From contig OX387605.1 of assembly GCA_947568835.1 (NCBI GenBank), positions 14,264,418 through 14,328,417 on the forward strand: a DNA stretch of 64,000 nt, written 5' to 3'. Position 1 is the first letter of the stretch; each line of letters starts with the position of its first letter. Below are positions 38,471 to 50,631 of the stretch, piece after piece. The DNA comes from Protonemura montana. Its lineage: Eukaryota; Arthropoda; Insecta; Plecoptera; Nemouridae. The notes under the pieces were generated by a model. The model was not told where the DNA came from. It searched no databases and saw only the letters and a list, made by a program, of their open reading frames with translations. The translations under genes and the position numbers were made by a program.

Positions 38471-38586
38471 CGTTGTTCCCGGGTAGCGCCAGACCTAGAA
38501 GGGCCCACACGACGGCGAGCAAGTGATTCATTGCTGGACTGCGTAACGTCACATCACCGGCAACCAATCAGTGCAGAGATGTTGTC
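38471..38586 (-). CDS. First coding exon (5'UTR end plus signal peptide) of a DIP/IgLON-family Ig cell-surface protein
   Basis: The exon runs from a strong acceptor (pyrimidine-rich TATCTTTCTTCCACGCAG, then exon base 38586) to the donor G|GTGAGT (last exon base 38471). The start codon is the ATG at 38531-38529, with G at -3; no in-frame ATG lies upstream in the exon. The 61 coding bases give 20 codons plus one base, so the exon ends in phase 1. The peptide is a textbook secretory signal: MNH, then a hydrophobic core LLAVVWALLGLAL, then PGNN. The leftover G joins the GT that opens the exon at 1255-1149 to make a Gly codon, and the phases agree exactly. Members of this family are secreted or GPI-linked neuronal adhesion proteins that pair with Dpr proteins or with each other. 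The link to the distant exon is inferred from phase, strand, signal peptide and family architecture; RNA has not been seen. Confidence 0.72.
38549..38554 (-). promoter_or_regulatory. Minimal start-stop upstream ORF (ATG-TGA) in the 5'UTR
   Basis: In the predicted 5'UTR of the first coding exon, the only upstream ATG (38554-38552) is followed at once by TGA (38551-38549). It lies 20 nt before the main start codon and out of frame with it. Start-stop elements of this kind can stall initiating ribosomes and lower translation of the main frame. The sequence is certain; the regulatory effect is inferred. Confidence 0.5.
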
Positions 38587-41500
38587 CTGCGTGGAAGAAA
38601 GATACAATAAATTCGTTTTATTTTATTGATATTTACTGACAACACAAAGGGTTAGATTGATATAAAATATAATTGGGGTGTGTATAAAATGGGGTTTACG
38701 GTGTCCTGGGGTAGGCGAAATGATTTCGAGAAGGCACGATTAGGGAAAGGAGGGCAGGTTTGCAGTGAGATAGTAAATCAACGTGAAATAGTGGGTGGTA
38801 GCAAGCGGTGTTTCCCTTTAGAACGGGCTAATCATAACGATGGTTGTCACCTCTTAGAATGCGGGGTCGACATACAAATTATGTTAGTCGAAAAGGTTTA
38901 AGTTTTCAATTCAGTCATTTTTCAGTCACTCGTCAGATTTCCCTTGAGTGCAAAAGTTTGGCGGGTGATGAGAAAATACTTGACTGCTCATTACCCTTTC
39001 CAACCTTCTTTCCGATGTCATCATCAGTCTCTTTCTTTGGTTCATTACGGCAGAGAGATGTCGCAGCACATAATTAAGGCTGGCGGGCCGCTCACACAAA
39101 GCTAGAGATGGTCGATGATTCATTATTCCTCTAATGTATAACAATGTCACTGTTGCGACTTCTTGGGATCTGATAATTCACTCTGCTAATCCACCTGATG
39201 GTGTGTATGGTCATTGCTCATTTGCCGGGACCATATTGCAATCAAAGTGTCGTTGCCGACGTAATGCTGCCATGCCACGTCGAAGCCGAAACTAATTAAA
39301 CATTGCCATTTTGTGAGTTTAGTTTTGTGTAATTTTAATTGAAACGGAACTACGGAATAGAAACGCGTTGCCGAATTGGGACAGATTAATCCATTGGTAA
39401 GAAATTTATGCTCGAATAATATTACAATTTTTAAAGCATAACGTTTTTTAAAGAGTCACTAATGAATTCGGCATCGCACAAGCAATGACCAGTTGATAAG
39501 CACACGTGAATATCGTACACATGTCGAGACAAAAACGTCTGTTTCCAGGCTGAATGGCGGCGGGATCCTACGTCTCTTGTGGGTGCCCGAGGCCGGCGTC
39601 GCTCCACTCTGAGAGATAAACCCTGTCAGCCTCGTAGGGAGGAGGGAGAAAGATTCCTCAAGATAAACCACCTCCTAGTGGGATTTGTGGTGCGAACATC
39701 CACGGCAATATACTGGCACAATACGAACTCGGCGTGTAGCAACAGGGGCTATAAAATGTCACACATTAGGCTTTATGGGACGATGTCCTACATAATACCT
39801 GTTATTATGGTACGGTTGCAATGGCATGTCGATAATGGTTTAGGCTGGGTTGAAATGTCGGAACTGTGTCAAGCAGGGATTTTGTTACGGGAGTGCAATA
39901 TCTTTCAACAACAAAATCGAAACTGGTAGGCATTGAGGTAGCCTATTGATAGTAGCATGAAAGTTTATGAGATCTATCTAAAAGTTAAAAAAATATGATA
40001 ATATTTTTTTTTTATAATTCAACATCCTCACTGAAAAACGGATATTCTAACAACGTAAACAACCACGTAGGTTCTGACAACCTGTCATAAAACTCCAAGC
40101 AAAAATATGTGCAGATACCTTTCGCCAAGCCGACCACCGTTGATTTTCAAGAATTATTTTATCAACTCCCTGAATCCCTTGATACAAATTTGTATAGTAT
40201 GCTCACACACATACATCCGCACCCCACATTCGTTTGTATATTTCTATCTCGACCCATACCACACCATGTGTTGTTCGCGATTTATGCATTCGCGCGGGTC
40301 GTACCTACTCCTACCCACCTACATGTTACCAGGTCCTATTACCACGGCGTCACTGTCGGCGTTTATGGCGCAGGATTCAGTTCCTGTCTCACATAAATCC
40401 ACTGGTATCATCATTCACACTTCGGGTCATGGTACTAGGCGGATACATAGGTTACACGGCGAACAACCTAATAGCAATACTAAATATTGCTTCATATGTC
40501 TTGTTCAACTTCGGAGGTAGGTAAATTTAGCACGACTGTACATTGAAAATGAAAGAAAATCACCGAGCTCTGCGACTGTCTTGTTGAAATTTAAGGGCAG
40601 AGCTGTATCACGCTATCAAGGGTCATGGTAAAACAAATTGTTTAGCCTCTTGACTTATCGATTTTTTGGCATACTTAAAAAAAAAAACAGATAATGATAG
40701 GAGGTACACCTAACCTTTCATCCTCCTGTTCGCATTTGGCGGTAACTCGCCCCAAGTTGCTGTTAGCAACGCTCTCTACGTATACCTTCTCGGGTATTGA
40801 GCTTTAACCAGTCTTCGATATTTTCCATCGCCAAACGAAGTAGCAAAAATATTTATCAGATAACGGGAGAAGGAAACGTTGCTTTGTTACGTATCCAAAG
40901 AATTTGCAATGAAAGAGAAGTCAGAAATGAGTTGCTCTACAGCCAGAAATGTTTCCGAAAAGGAGAGCATGAATGTGCTGGATAATAAAATCATATTACG
41001 ACAGGCGAAAGTATCGCTGTACTTGTTAAAATTATTTGTAATCTTAACCAGCCATTAAAGGTGTTTACTGGATGCCACAGAAGCGACGGGGTGAGGTTGA
41101 TTTGAGGGTATAACACAAACAAGAGGGTTGGTTTCAACTATGTTATCTGTGTGGCAAGAAGCCCCAAGGAAGTTTCGTGCCTATACATGAAGCTTCATCC
41201 GTATTAATGTCATAAACTTTGTTTATACCCGCAAGCACCTTTAGCAGTTATATCACATTCTAGCGGCATTTCTCTGTTACGGGACGCAGCTAAGAAAACG
41301 ATCCGAATTAGCGGAGCTAAGTGTTAATGCGTCGGAGTGGTCTTGGGAAAATAGGCTTCATCTCAGGATCAAAGCGACAAGACTCAAGAGCGAGGTTACC
41401 TTTGAGATCCTTCATACAACGTGTGCCGTGGACAAGGAAAATGAGATAAGTGCGCTCTGAATGCAATTGTAGAGGTTGCCAATGGGAACGAAGTGGTAAC

Positions 41501-42462
41501 AGGGATGAAAACTAAGCGTTACATTGCCAAAGCGTTTTTCTAGATATTTTGGAATATTGCCATTTGCGGTGTAGCTGTTTTTAATTGGTTTCGGAAGTCA
41601 AGTGGGTCTGGGTCGTCGATCAATCACCGAGGATATTATGATAATATTTGCTACACGCCGCTGATTTTATTTGACGTTAACGGCTTTCAAAGTGTCAAAA
41701 AAAAAACTTGAGCGGCACAAAAATGAAATGGGATTGAATCAAAGATTTTCTTAATACCTAATTGTTTTCGTTTTCAGACGAAAAAACAAAAAAAAAATTA
41801 ATCCGACTTTAATAAAACTTTCGGCAGTTTAATATGAAACCGCAATTCTCGATTGAAAAAAAAAATCAGAGATAAACTCAACTCTTATTAAATTTTCGGT
41901 CATTGAAAAAGTTGGCTGTGCTCTCGCAGAGCCCCTGTTTTGCACGGGGTGACAGTGAGTTTTTCATTGTGCCTTCAGCGTGGTTGGTCGACGGAGATAG
42001 TGGTCGGGGGGTGAAACATTTGCGTCATCCCCGTCAGTCGCTCGACTGTTAATTCTTCCTCTAGACTGTGCACTCCAGCCGTCTCATCGCTTACGATTAC
42101 GTCCACTGTCCAGAAGGGTCAATCAAAGTGGAAGGTTGAAGACGCAGCTAGGCCTCTAGAAAAAGGACGTATACGCACAGAACTTGCAAAAAATGGTTGC
42201 TGGGTCGAGTTGATGCTTACGCTCTTAAATAAGGCTCAACCGAGAGAAAGACTTTGGTCCACGGCTTTAATAATGCGCCATATGAAATAATAACTCTTTA
42301 TTATATGTATGTGCTTTAAAACGGGGTAATGTAAATAAATTCAAACCTTATTACAACAGCGCTAATGTTTAACTGTCTTCGCGAGAAATGACCGCCAAAT
42401 TAATTATTTACCAAAATAAATGGAGGACCCTACTGGTTTACGCTCAATTAATCTTTTTTAAA

Positions 42463-42492
42463 ACTTACCTGATCTTACCTGATACATACCTG
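42463..42492 (-). promoter_or_regulatory. Three tandem splice-donor-like sites
   Basis: On the gene strand, CAG|GTATGT, CAG|GTAAGA and CAG|GTAAGT follow each other at 10-11-nt steps, with possible exon ends at 42490, 42479 and 42469. They lie about 3.9 kb upstream of the first coding exon. They could be alternative donors of a 5'UTR exon or a chance tandem repeat of TACCTGAT on the plus strand. I could not define a convincing acceptor upstream. Confidence 0.35.
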
Positions 42493-44852
42493 ATACTTTC
42501 TAATCGTAAGTATTTAATTGTAGATGTCAGTCAAAAAGTGTGGCCGCAAGCGCCATCGGGCGTCACCTACCGTTACCACGTGTTACCGGCTCGTTTGTTC
42601 AGCATAAAGTTTATCGTGAACGCTGACCCTCCGACTATACCTATAAACTCAATGCTATAACACGCATGAGAACGGCCATGAATCTGAAAAGTGTTTTTCT
42701 TTCTTGGGTCAGTGAAAATGTTTGTGAGCCACAAACATGGCTCGTAATTGAATCCTGGGAGTATGGTAAAACAGCAGAAATTGCTTGTACCTGTGTGTTA
42801 CACGTACCCTAAGGCGCGTGTATGTGTTTAATAATGTTATCCATAACATATGAAAGCGCTGATTTGGTTGAAAGCGTGGTCGAAAATTGAAGTAATTCGG
42901 GTCGAATTTCCCTCGGGTGGACGGACGAGTGGCGATAAATTCTGCAGGTTGCTAAATGCACAAGTTTTTGATATTGATTCCGCGATGGGGGAGATTATTT
43001 TATAAGGTATATAACCTCTACCTAATGGCAATTGTTCCGTGACCGAAATCTATCTGCTTCTTTACGACCTTTACAGAATTGACCCCAATAATGATGACAA
43101 CAAGAGCCCGTTCTAGTTCCCTCTTTAAGCGAACAAAATCGAAACATGACCGAGGTAGGTAACTTTCATGCTGTGGCGAAATCGCACTTCAGCGGGGAAA
43201 AAATCAAGGATATTTATTTGTATATGAAGCTAGCTTACGAAAAAAAGGATTAATTCCTACAAAAATTAAAACGATACCATATTCACATCAAATTCTTTGT
43301 AATCGCAACAAAACTGCAAACAGATTTGAAAACGGACATCGGGCTGATTAAGAAAGCCCCGCAAAGACAAAGAGCACATTATCGCTAAGTGCGAAATCAT
43401 TTGGAAAACTCTGTCTGTCTGGAAACTTGCAACTTCCTGGGGCGGCAATTAAAAGAAGATGATAATAAAATGTAGAAATTCTTAAGTCTTGAGAAGCTGC
43501 CAGTATATTTCTCTGTACTGTGCTCAAATTTTGGAATTCGGAGGTTATACGACACTATCTTACTATCTTATCATATAAAATTACATAACGATATTAAGGA
43601 TACAATAGCACCTCGAAACGTACTTTAAATGAAGAAAATCGGATTCAAAAATTTTATTTTTGGTCGAGACGAGTTTTTACTGAAAAACGACTTGTAGTGG
43701 CATAAAAAGACGCTTTCGCTACCGCTGACAAAAAAAAAGACATCGATTCTTTGCTGAGCCGACTATCTCTTTCGATTCTTTCAGTGTTTTTAACTGAATT
43801 AGTTGCGAATCTCAATTTCCCGTCTCTGGAGATCTGACTAATTTAATATTGACAAAAGAACTCCAGCCAAATTAAGGCAAATCATTCTTACGACCCGCGA
43901 TTGCAACCGCACTCCCGTATACCAAGCGAACATTTTGAAAAAAAAAACAGGTCATGCTCTGCAAGAAGATGTAAAAAGAACAAAACCCTGAAGAAAAATT
44001 GCATAAGAATTGTACCACTACTGACACTGAATGATATGATGACATATTTGTAAAAATCTAAAAAAAAAATTTAAATGAAGGGGATTGACTGTCAAAAAAA
44101 ACATTGTGTCTCCAGAATTGCTCGAATGCTACCCCTAGCTACAGCATATTAAGTGGTTAAACTATGTTTACATAATTTAATGGTGACAGATGCTGGATCT
44201 GTATAGTTATCTAACTACCCATTATTGTTGAGTTTAATCCAGAGACGATCTGTCAATTAACTAGTTAATCCGATTCCAAGTGAAACATCCGCTAGGAGCT
44301 ATCACAGCGTAATTCACGATTCGAACTCAACGAAGATTGAGGGCCAACAAATCTAATTAGCCTTTGTGCACGTGCATCTTTTATGTGTACCGTCCCCACG
44401 GGATCATACAGTCGCACTAGACTACGAAACGCATTTTTAATATGATATTTTTTCTCAAACATCTCTTTACTGAAACTTACGCACTGTAGGTACTATAAGG
44501 TATATTGAATCTGCCCTTTCAGATCATTTCATTGAAGTTTAGGAATTTATTTCTAAGGAGCATGAAGCTCCTATAAAACCGGGTCAAAAAGTTTTGATTA
44601 ATTCTGAAAATTTGCTTTTTGTTGAAATCTCCGGATTTCAATACGATTTTACTTGGGTATGCTCTATACGATTCAAAACCCCCAAAGAATGCATTTTCCC
44701 AGATCATAACATAGGCGAAAGGGACAAACAAACTCGTGTGTTCATAAATTGCACGGATTGTGACAACGTAATTAGGGTTTTGAGGTTCATGTTGACACGT
44801 TACCTGGTTAACACTTTGGTCAACAAATGAGCCTCCTCTAAATAACAGCACG

Positions 44853-44875
44853 CCCCCCCCCCCCCCCCCCCCCCC
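44853..44875. repeat. 23-nt C homopolymer (G23 on the gene strand)
   Basis: An uninterrupted run of 23 C on the plus strand is followed by A and more C. If this region is transcribed as part of the minus-strand gene, the RNA carries G23, a strong quadruplex former. The exact length should be treated with caution because long homopolymers are prone to assembly and polymerase error. Confidence 0.85.
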
Positions 44876-45269
44876 ACCCCCCTCCACACTAGAACGCAAG
44901 TTACGAATGTGAAGCGAGCAAGGTTTTGAGGCCCATGGGTATCAAACATGCAAACTTGATCACCTGCCGACAAGTCGCTCATATGAGAAAGCTTCGTGCA
45001 GGAGAAACTCGATCAGAAACTTGTTCGAAACTTGCGATCAAGAACAATGCGCGTAGAGAAACTTGTTTTCGGTGTTTGAACCGAGGGTGACGTTGAACAG
45101 GAGACAAAATTTAAATACCCAATTAGAAGTCTTCGACCTTAGTTATTTGAATACAATTTGTTCTCAGAACATGGCTTCTCTGCACGTTGGCTTCTGTGGA
45201 ACGTTTAACATGTTGTTAAATCAAGTACCTATTTTAATTTCTACGTACAACGGTACAGTGAGAGAACAG

Positions 45270-45294
45270 ACTTACCGGTGGAGGCGCCACCGGT
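45270..45294 (-). promoter_or_regulatory. Donor-like GTAAGT inside a perfect hairpin
   Basis: ACCGGTGG (45274-45281) and CCACCGGT (45287-45294) are perfect complements around a 5-nt loop. On the gene strand the sequence reads CCACCG|GTAAGTC, so the donor-like site overlaps the base of the stem. It could be a 5'UTR exon end, but no acceptor was identified. Confidence 0.25.
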
Positions 45295-45980
45295 CGTATT
45301 GAGGTGACGTGCGAGCCAACTGTAATTTTTTTAAACACTGCAAATTATCTCTTCATGCCAAGATCTTTTTTTTAGAGCAAATAAACGATTTTTTTTTACC
45401 AGTTTTTACAATCCTGTGAATCATTTGATGGATGAAATGGGTATTATCAAAGGTATTTTTTTAAATCTCACCTCTAAAATCTGAACTGAATTTTCACCCA
45501 TGGGCTGGTATAGCAGCTGTAGGGCAGTCACTGTATCTTAAAAAGTTTGTCAGTTTTATCATTGGGTATTGGAAATCTTGAATGCTTTTCGATCATCGAG
45601 TCTGTGAAACGCAGAAAAATATGTGAATCCAATTATTGAACTATCCGGCAATCACATCCTGTTGAAAACAAGGTGAATATATTGCTAAGAATTCCACTGA
45701 TCGCAGCTTAGCATAAAATTCTCGTCGTGGCAATCCGCTATCGATGGGCACAAATCACGTCCAGTCCATTGGCTTAGCAGCTAGCCAGTTTAGCGGTAGA
45801 GCATAGGATGATAGGACGACGGAGGCAATGAAACCACGTCCTGGATCTGCTAATCCAGCTAAGAGTCGACACAGTGATACAAAGATCGTACCGTGCCGAC
45901 GAATAATTTTCCTCGGGAAATCATGGAACACATTACTGTAAGTGAGAACCGCGGGGGTGGAATTGGAACTAACTCTCCAT

Positions 45981-45993
45981 CCCCCCCCCCCCC
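45981..45993. repeat. 13-nt C homopolymer
   Basis: A C13 run on the plus strand lies about 1.1 kb from the C23 run and in the same orientation. Confidence 0.85.
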
Positions 45994-47045
45994 ACCCATT
46001 CCCTTCAAACCATTCCACGAACTTAAGAAGTTTCTGCATAATGCGTTACGTATTTTGCATAAAACATTTTTGGAGGGGTGGTTTTAACATCTGTATTATT
46101 AATAATTCAACGTACACTTGCAATTTTCAAACAATGAAGTTTCAGTAAATTTCACTTTTAGATGGACTGTCTCTCTTTAGGAGTCGAAATGGAGAGTTCT
46201 TTTGCGTAGTTATTAAAACGCATTAGAAATAATATACGAAAGGGGGTGCCAGATTTGAAGAAAACGCGTGTGCAGATTTCACAAAAAAAAACATTTCCCA
46301 TGCAGTTTTTCACCCTCTTCTCCCTGTACGTGATAGTTTATCTGCTCAAAAGTGAATGCTGAAAGAAGAACGTAGTCGTGGGTAAGAACGGGGAACCCTA
46401 GGAGTCAGTAAAGATAGCAGGTGCGATGGCATCGCCAAGCGCATGGACGAGTCAGGACGAGTCGACGACGAGGATCCTGTTCGTTCAGGAAACTTCGCCC
46501 TGCTTGCCACGCCGTGCGGTGATGCTCAGGAGCAAGGATAATAAGGACCTAGGGATGAGTTCCATCCCCTGGCTCTAATCAACTAACAAACGTGTCGCCC
46601 CCACGCGGCCAAAATATACTTTACTACACAACAACTTTCTCAAATAATACGGTCTTGCTAGCCTTTATTTTTAATATAATGCAAATTTCAGCGCACCACC
46701 AAAAACTTTTAGAATCAAACAATTTTACGAGGTTTTTGTGTTTTTGGCATTTTCATATTTTGTGCGGTGAACAGCCCTCTACGAACTTTCCGTCTGCCAG
46801 CAGTAAATAACCCCAATTAAAGTTCACTTAAGTTGATTTTATCAGCAATTATAAGTTTATGACAGGAAAACTCTGTACACTACGTATTGAAACGAAAATT
46901 TCCCTATCGATAAAACTAACTTCCGCCCAGATTTTGAAATGAGTCTGCTCTTGGTAGCATGCACCATCCCCTCGGTGGTGAGACGAATGTTTTGAAAAAA
47001 AGTCGCGTGGTCGCGGTCTAGCCCGAGGTCCCACATTCTAATGGG

Positions 47046-47091
47046 CAAGTGTGTGTGTGTCTATGTGTGTGTTTGTGTTCGAACACACTTG
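47046..47091. repeat. GT microsatellite closed by an inverted repeat
   Basis: An interrupted (GT)n run starts with CAAGTGTGT (47046-47054) and ends with its complement ACACACTTG (47083-47091). The 12-bp palindrome GTGTTCGAACAC lies at 47075-47086. The whole tract could fold into a hairpin. Confidence 0.75.
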
Positions 47092-48779
47092 TCGGAGCAA
47101 GCCACAGATGAGGTATTTATTGCGTAATTAGGCCGACTCACACACAAGCACAGCACACGCACCCCCAAAACCCATCCCACCCCCGTAGAGGGCCCTCGAA
47201 ACGAATGTCGACCCCGCCGCCCTCTTTCGGTTTCTCTTAATTAGTTATATCAACCGTCCCTTAACTAGATCTAGAATAGGAGTAAAAAATATATACACCC
47301 ACGTTATACCATTTTAATTAAAAGAACACAGTTTCATTGGTTAGTTTTGTTTGTTTACTACTTCAGTCGAATTTCAATGTAGTGTATACACTTTACATAT
47401 ACCAAAAATCGGCGGTACCGGCATGTACTGGCATGCAAATATAAGTGGGCAAGTCTTATTTTGTTAAAAACTACTGAGATTTTTTTCTTGTTTTGGTTAA
47501 GTCCCTTTCCATTATTCGATCTTATTTCCAGAAAATGGACGTTAGGTTGATTCATACATTGAATCATAAGCTGAATCATTTCAATGCTCATGAAAAAATA
47601 CGCGGTCCGATTGTTTGTTTTAAACTGACCAAGCGATGAGTTTGCCATCACGTCTCAACTCGCACATTTTGTTAAGGTATTCGAAGTAGAACGGAAACTT
47701 TTCGACAATCAACCAAGCAGCGAGTGATCAATGATCTGATGACATGAACTGCCAATCAGTCTTCCTATCACATTTCTCCCCGTCTGGTTTGCTCGTCAAT
47801 CTCTACGAGATAATACTAATTTGATTTGACAAGGTTGCAACCACAATACTGTTTATCCGTCAAGAAAAAAACTGAATTACATCATCCGTTGACTTTTCAA
47901 TCTCAAGGTTTCTCTGGCGTTAATAATCGTACCTGCCATATGGTCTCAAATCTTAGCTCATCATTTCAAAAACGCAATAATTTGAGAATCACGAACGCGC
48001 TTGTTACTGTCACAAAGAACTCTCTGAAAAAACCCTCCAAGTGACGATATTAAAAAATATCAAATGTATCTCTAAAATGCGTGATGTATCCGATTTGTCG
48101 CAAGAACGCTGGAATTGCTTCCGTTCCTCCTACCCAAGATTATAGCGAATGGGAAAACAAATTCGGAATTGAAATTCAAGAATTCCGCTGTTATCTTCTG
48201 AAATGATCACCTGTTATTCTGAGCAACCTAATTCAAGTTAATACGGCTCAGCTTCCTGATATTCTATCCTGTTCAGGTTTTGATCCTTGGTTTCCTGGCT
48301 GACCACAAATCGTCTTATGAGAGCTTGCGATTAGTGATGTTCTCAACCACAACGACCTACCAGACGATACAATTTCATTCATTTCATAGCTGGATTGATA
48401 ACTTGTTAATTAGCGCTGACTTAATGCTTCGATGATTTGATTAACTTTTTTCTCAGCGCTCTTGTACCGTGTAATTTTATTTCAACAGATATTTATCCTT
48501 TTTATTGTTAAGTAAATGAAGCGGTGTCAACTAGAAGATTAATATTGATGGTTGATTGGAAAAGCAGAAAAAGAACAGTACACCGTAATGCTTTGAATGA
48601 ATTGAAGGACGAGGGAAATATGACCTATGACTTCAACATTTTATTACTCTAAAATAAACACAGAATTATTAATGGCCCACCATAAATTTAAAAAAATCAA
48701 TATCAAAAAAAAAATTAAGCCATGTAAAAAAAACTTCACGATCAGTCTCTAAAGAACCCTCCCTGGCAGCATCCCCATC

Positions 48780-49076
48780 CCCCTTGAATCTCGCGAGCGT
48801 ACTTACGCGTGGTCGACTTATCGCGTGTAACGATGAGCCGCGTGCGCCAGAGTACCGGGCTGTGAACCGACGACCGATGCGGGTCAGGATGTTATCGCGA
48901 GCAGCTCCCGCCGACGACTGACGTTGGGAAGCGTGCGGCGGGCGTCGGAGGCTGCGATCTTCATCTGGCGGCGTCGCGGCGGCGAAGGGCGCCCCGGCGC
49001 CGAAGCCACGCTTTTCGACCAGGCTGTTGACAGGTGACGGCTGAATCAGCGGCGCATCAACAAGTTGCATGACTGA
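48780..49076 (-). promoter_or_regulatory. CpG-rich island with open frame and strong donor: candidate upstream first exon or promoter
   Basis: The block is sharply GC-rich. On the gene strand a TCAGTC initiator-like sequence (49076-49071) overlaps an ATG (49070). From there 88 codons stay open to a donor CACGC|GTAAGTAC with last exon base 48807, in phase 0. The predicted peptide (rich in Ala, Arg, Ser and Pro) matches nothing I know. It does not join the phase of the known coding exon, which has its own start. A non-coding first exon or promoter of the DIP-like gene is the simpler reading. Confidence 0.35.
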
Positions 49077-49689
49077 CAACTATCCCCTCCTCGAGTTCCT
49101 TACCCTCTTTCTCTGTTCTTAGCTCTAGGTACTCATGACAATGGTGCCCGTTAGTATAAAAAAAAAGAAAATACCATATGGTATTCGGGTGAACATAAAC
49201 GGTGGTTTGATTATTATCGGGAACAGAGCAGTTTTACCGGTAGCTAGAAAAGCGTAGGTACTGCCAGTCCATTTGGCAAAACTATTTCTGGATAGCAGAA
49301 TTGAACCCTAAAAGTGGAGGATGCTTGAAAATTGAAGAAACTCTGTCGCTCAAGTTCAAATTGAGAAATGATCAGCGAAAGCCTGGTGGCCATTTAAAGC
49401 GAGTGCCGCAGGAAAGGCTTCGTGACGCGCGATTGCCAAAGGATTATGAGGACATTTTCCCATTTTCAAATCGGATGATTCCACGATTCGCGTGGTAGAA
49501 CTCTGAAAGAACAAACCCCTGGCGCGCGTTACGAACAAAACTTGCCAGTGAGTTGTAAAAAAAAGGTACAGTATTGAGAGATTTGGAACTCGCACTTTTG
49601 CTGAGATGAGTGGCAACTGGCAAGTGAGTTCTACACAAACAGCCACGGTGGATGGATCTACATGATTCCCTGCTCGACAATGGTTTTAG

Positions 49690-49780
49690 CATATGGACGC
49701 CCGAACGTCGGCGTCGCAACGCTGGCGTCGGCGTCGCGTGTTGAGTAGTATTGTGGGGTGAGCACGAGAGGCGGCGACGC
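49690..49780. repeat. GNC-type island
   Basis: CGTCGGCGTCGCAACGC and CTGGCGTCGGCGTCGCG lie side by side as an imperfect direct repeat, with GGCGGCGACGC at about 49771. It is separate from the 48.8-49.1 kb island by about 600 bp of AT-rich DNA. Confidence 0.7.
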
Positions 49781-50602
49781 TGCAAATAACATTAAGATAT
49801 TTTACTTCCGAACTTTGGGTAAGATAAAACAGAGTCGTCGAGATTTGTAAAGAGACGACGTCGCATTTGGTTCCCCGTCGTGTGTAGAAGGTTTGGTTTG
49901 AAGGCACGTCAAATCATTCCCCAGCGGAATTAGTTTACGAAGTTCAGGGAGAGGATGATATTATTTTAAATCCTTCGAAAATGGGTTCAAGCAAAGACGA
50001 GATTGAATTATGTACAAGACAGTTCATTTGCGATAAAACAAAGACAATTTACATCTTTCAATAAAAATGGAATACATTTGAAAAGGTTCGCGAAGTGATG
50101 AAATGTGCTTTTTCACATTGTCAACGGTCCCCGGTCGGAATGAATCAAACCAACGAAAATATGGGACATACCATTAATGAAAAACCGGATTTATTTTCAC
50201 AGGTGAAGACTCTTGCAACAAGAAAGAACGTATGAGATCAACACGAAAGTAACGACATTTCCAGTGAATTCAACACCCAGTGTCCAGCCCTAGACATTTC
50301 GGACATCTCTCCAATTGGAGCTACATCCTCTAGTTCTATCACCATCCATTAGCCGTTTTTATTTCCCATTCGGTATATCTTTGGCGTAAGTTACCCGCGT
50401 TGTTTTTCCAATTACTCTTATCCGGGCACGTTCCCCTGGTTGGCCACTCAAACATTGCCACTCGCTATTGACCTGCACTCGTTCTTAACTCCAGATCAAA
50501 CGCTGTCCCGATCGTCTTCATTCGAGTATCACCGCCATCCAATGTCAGATGAAGAGATGATATCTGTCACAGCAAAGACATGCAGGGGTGGTTTGGCAGC
50601 GC

Positions 50603-50631
50603 GGGTTTTGGGTTAGGGAGGGGGGCGGGGG
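50603..50631 (+). other. G-quadruplex motif
   Basis: On the plus strand, runs of G3, G3, G3, G6 and G5 are separated by loops of 4, 3, 1 and 1 bases. This meets the usual G3+N1-7 rule. It lies on the strand opposite the gene. Confidence 0.7.

Noticed and set aside
38532..38567. Upstream extension of the signal-peptide frame to 38567
   Set aside because: The extension has no ATG; it begins at TTG, so the first usable start is at 38531.
40107..40520. 137-codon plus frame with overlapping alternatives
   Set aside because: Three overlapping frames are open at once in a C-rich stretch, with no homology or splice signals.
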